Of a stretch of 64,000 nt of DNA, positions 60,002 to 64,000 are shown piece by piece; within the stretch, counting starts at the first letter, position 1, and each line of letters starts with the position of its first letter. The position numbers and the translations under genes are program-made. The stretch covers positions 52,770-116,769 of the forward strand of contig JBOGNO010000015.1 of the NCBI GenBank assembly GCA_050747245.1, given 5' to 3'. This stretch comes from JBOGNO01 sp050747245. Its GTDB lineage: Bacteria > Acidobacteriota > Terriglobia > Acidiferrales > UBA7541. The notes under the pieces are model-generated. The model was not told the origin of the DNA and did not search any database. It saw nothing but the letters and a program-made list of their open reading frames with translations.

Positions 60002-61456
60002 ATGGATGAGCCAGCTTCTAATCGAATTGCAGAACTAATCCGCGAGCGACTCCGCCTTGATCTGGAGTTAGAGCAAAGCCAACGGCTACTGAGCATCCTG
60101 TTTGTGGATATCGTAGGTTCCACGCGTTTCTACGACGAGCATGGAAATACAGCCGGCCTGGTGATGGTTCAGAAATGTCTCAATGTACTGATCCCCGTCG
60201 TCGAGCCATTTGGCGGAATGATCGTAAAAACCATTGGCGATGCTATCCTCGCCCGATTTGACAGCGCCGAGACCGCCGTACGTTGCGCGATGCAGATGGA
60301 GCGCAACTTGACTCAGCACAATGCGGGCAGGGCCCAGAGAGACCAGATCCACATACATGTTGGAATCAATTACGGACTCGCTCTGGTGAAGGAGAATGAC
60401 GTCTTCGGCGATGTCGTGAACGTTACGGCACGAATCGAGAGTGTTGCTGAATCGGACGAAATTGTAATTTCACCCTCAGTTTACGAACAGATCCGGCACA
60501 TTCCCGACATTCACGTCCGAAAGAAGGCGTCAGGCGTGGAACTCAAAGGAAAGGTGGGTAAGCTTGACCTGTATACCGTCGCGTGGAATCCCAACGAAAA
60601 AGCTGAACCGGCTCCGCCACCTCCTTCCACAGACCAGTTGTTCAAAGCCACCGGTTTGCACACCGGATTGGCGGAGTTAGCCCGCCGGAAACCTACGGGT
60701 TCCGCCCCCCCTGAACCCACAGTGCTTCGCGGTGGGGCAGCGGCTGCTAGCAAGACACGGTTTCTCGGAGCGCTCGAGGTCGAAAAAATTGCGCCGCCCG
60801 GCGTGCAATTCGTGCTGGCGCGATTGCAGGAGGACGGCTCCCTGGGAGACCGATACGTACTCGATCATCCGGGCATGACCATCGGCGAAGAAGGCGATAT
60901 CCGCCTGCCTAGCCATCCTTTGCTGGCCAAAGAACATGCCCGGTTCACGCAACTCGGCGATGCAGTCTATATCGAAGACTTGGGCAGCAGTTATGGTGTT
61001 TTTCTCCGCCTGCGTGCGCCGCACCCTCTGCGGAATGGCGATGTAATTCTAATGGGCCGACAGAGACTGCGATTTGACTTGGAAGCCAGCCACCCGAATG
61101 CTGCCGCGGCAGTATCCGCTAAGAGAACCGTGTTCCTGGGCGCAAAACCTGCGGCGGCAATTCCGCGAGTTTCGCTCGTTAGCCTCGATGACGAACTCAG
61201 CGAGACAGACCGTCACGACTTGCGAACTCCGGAAACTCTGTTTGGCAGGTCTAAGGGAACTTGTACTTTTCCAGATGATCCTTACATGTCGAGTACGCAT
61301 GCCAAAATAAAGGTTGAGAACAATCAGTATTTATTGGAAGACCTGGCTGGCACTAACGGCACATTCGTGCGGATTCGCAAGCGGACTCTGACTCGGGACG
61401 GCGACACTATATTGATTGGTGGACAACTGCTCCGCGTGATCGCTCAGAAAACATAA
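60002..61456 (+). CDS. Class III adenylate/guanylate cyclase with two FHA domains
   Basis: This 484-residue protein has an N-terminal cyclase homology domain (about 20-200) with ILFVDIVGSTRF, the first metal Asp, and GGMIVKTIGDAILARF, the second metal Asp. DVVNVTARIES contains the family Asn-Arg transition-state pair. Two FHA domains follow: about 280-365 (SHPLLAKEHARF, the SxxH loop) and about 400-484 (GRSKGTC and SSTHAKI). FHA domains bind phosphothreonine, which suits the Ser/Thr kinase gene 101 bp downstream. Confidence 0.88.
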   Translation: MDEPASNRIAELIRERLRLDLELEQSQRLLSILFVDIVGSTRFYDEHGNTAGLVMVQKCLNVLIPVVEPFGGMIVKTIGDAILARFDSAETAVRCAMQMERNLTQHNAGRAQRDQIHIHVGINYGLALVKENDVFGDVVNVTARIESVAESDEIVISPSVYEQIRHIPDIHVRKKASGVELKGKVGKLDLYTVAWNPNEKAEPAPPPPSTDQLFKATGLHTGLAELARRKPTGSAPPEPTVLRGGAAAASKTRFLGALEVEKIAPPGVQFVLARLQEDGSLGDRYVLDHPGMTIGEEGDIRLPSHPLLAKEHARFTQLGDAVYIEDLGSSYGVFLRLRAPHPLRNGDVILMGRQRLRFDLEASHPNAAAAVSAKRTVFLGAKPAAAIPRVSLVSLDDELSETDRHDLRTPETLFGRSKGTCTFPDDPYMSSTHAKIKVENNQYLLEDLAGTNGTFVRIRKRTLTRDGDTILIGGQLLRVIAQKT

Positions 61457-61557
61457 GTAACAGACGATTGATCTACTCACGATGCGGTGCTAGCATAGCG
61501 CGACGGTAGGTGCCTCCCGATCAATGTCTGCATTCTTGTAAGGGGTATGGATAGCTC

Positions 61558-64000
61558 GTGCTCACGAAGCTAGGCAAGTACCTTGTCAAAGGGGAACTCG
61601 GCAGCGGAGGCATGGGTGTGGTCTACCTCGCCGAAGACCCACGCCTGGGACGCCCCGTGGCTTTGAAGACCATGTCCCCCGAAGTCGCGCGCAATCCTGA
61701 GCTACTGAAGCGCTTTTATCGCGAAGCTCAAGCGGCCGCCCAGCTTCGTCACCCCAACATCGTTACCATCTACGAGATTGACGAAGCTGAGGGCATTCCC
61801 TTCATTGCAATGGAGCTTCTCGATGGAGAAGATTTGGAGAAGATTATTCGTGAGCGCAGGGACATCCCCATTGCGAGAAAGCTCGAAATCATAATCGAAG
61901 TGTGCAAAGGACTGAATTATGCGCATGAGCGGGGCATTGTGCACCGGGACATCAAGCCGGGGAATATTGAAGTATTGAAGGACGGCCAAGTAAAACTTGT
62001 GGATTTCGGCATAGCGAGGGTTGGTGGATCCTCGATGACGCGCACAGGAGATGTACTGGGCACAGTCATGTACATGTCTCCTGAGCAATTGCAAGGCTTG
62101 ACCGTGGATGCCCGGTCGGATTTGTTTTCTTTGGGAATCATCGTGCACGAATTCCTCACCTTTCAGCACCCGTTCCCGGGGAACGATGTGCCGCAGATTA
62201 TCTACAAGATTGCAAACGAGCAGCCCGAACCCGTTACCAAATTCCTTCCGCAATGCCCGCCTCAGCTGGAAAACATCATTTCCCGCGTGCTGACCAAGAA
62301 CCGCGAGCAACGCTATCAAACTGCGGCCGACTTAGCGTTTGATTTGGAGCAGGTTGCCGACAACCTGCGACGCAACATGGTGGAGGTCTACCTTCAACAG
62401 GGACAGCGTTCCTTGAATGAAGGGAACTTCACCGTGGCCAAAGTCTCCTTGCACAAAGTCCTGGAAATTGACAGCACGCATGAGTTGGCAAAGGAGCTGC
62501 TCGCTCAGGTTCAGGACAGCCTCCGCTCTCGACAGCAAGCGGAGAAGATTGAGCAGCTTATGAGCCGGGCCAAAGAGGCTTTCCAAGGCAAGCAATATGG
62601 AGACGCCCTCGGCTCGCTCGAAGAAGTGCTCCGGCTAGAGCCGGAGCACGCAGAGGCACAGAAGTACAAACAGCTTGTCACGCAGGAGAAGGAGCGAGAC
62701 GACAATATCCGTCAACACTTGGAGCGCGCCGAAAAGTTTGCGGGCGATGCTGCCTACCAGCAGGCAAAAGCGGAACTCGAAGCCCTGCTGGTCATCGATA
62801 CAAAAAACAGCGCAGCACTCAAGATGATGGATTGGGTGACGAAAGAGTTAGTTCAGCAGGAGCGGCTACATCAGGTCCGGCAATTCATAAAGGATGCGCG
62901 TGTACAGCTGGCAGAGAAGGACTTCCCCAAGGCGCTTGAATTGCTGGCCAAGGCCCGCAAGCTGGACGCCATCAATATTGAGGTCGAAACGCTGACCCGA
63001 CTGGTTCAAAGCGCGCAGGAGAAAGAGGAGCGCCAGCAACTTTTGACGCAGCGCCTGGCGCAAATTGAGGAAATCCTCAACCGCGAACAGTTCGACCAGG
63101 CTCTCGCGCAGGCCGAGGAGACTCTGCAAAAGTTTCCTGACGATCCGCAGGTGCTCAAGCTCCACGCCCGGGTGGTTCGCCGGGCTGAAGGTCAAAAGAA
63201 GCGGCAATTTGCCGATGAACAAATTAAGGCCGCGCGTGCGTCCCTGGAAAAGAGCGAGTATTCGGCCGCGATCACGATTTTGGAGGCCACTATTCAGGCC
63301 GTGCCGGATGACGCTCGATTGGTGACTTTTCTGAAGAGCGTGAAGGAGACTCAGGAGCAGGCAGCCCTCGAAGGCCAGCGCCGAGAGACGATTCGGGAGG
63401 CAAACGAGCAAATCCGCGCGCAGAAGTACATTGCTGCGATCGAGATTCTAGAGAAGGCCAAGGTGCGTGTTGGCGAGTCTCCAGAACTCAAAGAACTTCT
63501 CCAATTCGCACGCGAGCGGGCTGCCGAGCTTCAACGAGATGAACAAATTCACAACGTGCTCAGCCGGGCGCAGAGCTATCTCTCAGACAAGGACTTTCCC
63601 AAAGCGCTCGAATTGCTCGCTAAGGCGCGAAAGCTCGATGCCAACAATATCGAAGTCGAAGCGCTGGCTCGACTGATTCAAAGCGCCCAGGAGAAAGAAG
63701 AGCGCCAGCAACTTTTGACGCAGCGTCTGGCGCAAATTGAGGAAATCCTCAACCGCGAACAGTTCGACCAGGCTCTCGCGCAGGCCGAGGAGACTCTGCA
63801 AAAGTTTCCCGATGATCCGCAGGTGCTCAAGCTCCACGCCCGGGTGGTTCGCCGGGCTGAAGGTCAAAAGAAACGGCAATTTGCCGATGAACAAATTAAG
63901 GCCGCGCGTGCGTCCCTGGAAAAGAGCGAGTATTCGGCCGCGATCACGATTTTGGAGGCCACTATTCAGGCCGTGCCGGATGACGCTCGATTGGTGACTT
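61558..64000 (+). CDS. Ser/Thr protein kinase with long repeat-rich coiled-coil tail (partial, runs off the window)
   Basis: From GTG 61558 (an in-frame TAG lies two codons upstream) at least 814 residues are encoded. The Hanks-type kinase has GSGGMGVVY, Lys37, HRD at 129-131, DFG at 149-151 and MSPEQ. Catalytic residues are intact. The tail from about residue 265 is a charged helical TPR-like/coiled-coil region with a tandem 224-residue repeat. No stop is reached by 64000. It probably acts with the FHA-cyclase upstream. Confidence 0.85.
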   Translation, partial: MLTKLGKYLVKGELGSGGMGVVYLAEDPRLGRPVALKTMSPEVARNPELLKRFYREAQAAAQLRHPNIVTIYEIDEAEGIPFIAMELLDGEDLEKIIRERRDIPIARKLEIIIEVCKGLNYAHERGIVHRDIKPGNIEVLKDGQVKLVDFGIARVGGSSMTRTGDVLGTVMYMSPEQLQGLTVDARSDLFSLGIIVHEFLTFQHPFPGNDVPQIIYKIANEQPEPVTKFLPQCPPQLENIISRVLTKNREQRYQTAADLAFDLEQVADNLRRNMVEVYLQQGQRSLNEGNFTVAKVSLHKVLEIDSTHELAKELLAQVQDSLRSRQQAEKIEQLMSRAKEAFQGKQYGDALGSLEEVLRLEPEHAEAQKYKQLVTQEKERDDNIRQHLERAEKFAGDAAYQQAKAELEALLVIDTKNSAALKMMDWVTKELVQQERLHQVRQFIKDARVQLAEKDFPKALELLAKARKLDAINIEVETLTRLVQSAQEKEERQQLLTQRLAQIEEILNREQFDQALAQAEETLQKFPDDPQVLKLHARVVRRAEGQKKRQFADEQIKAARASLEKSEYSAAITILEATIQAVPDDARLVTFLKSVKETQEQAALEGQRRETIREANEQIRAQKYIAAIEILEKAKVRVGESPELKELLQFARERAAELQRDEQIHNVLSRAQSYLSDKDFPKALELLAKARKLDANNIEVEALARLIQSAQEKEERQQLLTQRLAQIEEILNREQFDQALAQAEETLQKFPDDPQVLKLHARVVRRAEGQKKRQFADEQIKAARASLEKSEYSAAITILEATIQAVPDDARLVT
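62872..64000 (+). repeat. In-frame tandem duplication, period 672 bp (224 codons)
   Basis: The segment from about 62872 recurs 672 bp later. From 63016-63328 the match to 63688-64000 is nearly base-identical, with only a few silent changes, while the first ~140 bp of each unit differ more. The second unit is cut by the window end, so the total copy number is unknown. Confidence 0.88.

Overview
The window is GC-rich bacterial chromosome. It encodes a Gram-negative envelope (lpxB, a TonB-dependent receptor with an N-terminal carboxypeptidase-regulatory-like domain, a TonB C-terminal-like protein). It also carries large Ser/Thr kinases with TolB-like and TPR tails, PilZ proteins, M1 aminopeptidases and glcDEF. 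This mix suggests a soil-type Acidobacteriota. That assignment is inference from gene style; no 16S or other marker was available.

The most interesting content is two genes each interrupted by one in-frame TGA exactly where a redox cysteine belongs. (1) At 459-806 lies a 115-residue ArsC/Spx-fold protein in which codon 14 is TGA in a U-T-S-C motif. A perfect 8-bp inverted repeat follows, enclosing GGTCT, which resembles a classical bacterial SECIS hairpin. (2) At 42976-43704 lies a membrane-anchored or secreted thioredoxin-like protein in which codon 68 is TGA in a U-P-G-C motif, again followed by a GC-rich hairpin. The second sits in a tightly overlapping, MerR-controlled cassette: merR, CP-motif thioredoxin-fold protein, MerT-like membrane protein, selenoprotein, Cys-rich membrane protein. 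No merA is present. Its promoter has the long 20-nt spacer and dyad typical of MerR-family metal promoters. No sel genes were recognised in the window, so decoding must depend on genes elsewhere.

Layout. 1-8572 (+): a degenerate rhodanese-like ORF, the ArsC-like selenoprotein, a three-subunit molybdenum hydroxylase of 4-hydroxybenzoyl-CoA reductase type, an amidohydrolase, a 3-hydroxyacyl-CoA dehydrogenase, a macro-domain protein, a small hypothetical and a MidA-type methyltransferase. 8550-20111 (-): a long probable transcription unit with a PilZ/coiled-coil protein, hypotheticals, a heterodimeric ABC exporter, lpxB and a catalytically dead M1-peptidase homologue. 20219-23418 (-): a Mpo1-like protein, recR, ybaB, dnaX and SRP RNA. 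23724-28432: a secreted hypothetical, a PilZ protein, a sigma-54 activator with its own apparent -24/-12 promoter and 17-bp dyads on both sides, a PilZ-like protein and a site-2-type protease. Then come tRNA-Gln and tRNA-Ser.

28929-33498 (-): TonB receptor plus a ZnuBC-type metal ABC pair. 33669-37172 (+): a giant kinase with a duplicated TolB/TPR module. 37173-41747: repeats, a DUF355 protein, an SDR, a small membrane protein and acetyl-CoA synthetase. 41862-44069 (+): the mer-like selenoprotein cassette. 44106-48272 (-): glcDEF, glycolate to glyoxylate. 49843-52162 (+): hydroxypyruvate/glyoxylate reductase plus glycerate 2-kinase, which form a C2/C3 acid module together with glcDEF. 52247-59550: an active M1 aminopeptidase with HEAT-like repeats, an SDR, a cupin, a methyltransferase, a glycosyltransferase and secreted or TPR proteins. 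60002-64000 (+): a class III cyclase with two FHA domains, then a Ser/Thr kinase whose C-terminal coiled-coil part contains a near-identical 672-bp tandem duplication cut by the window end.
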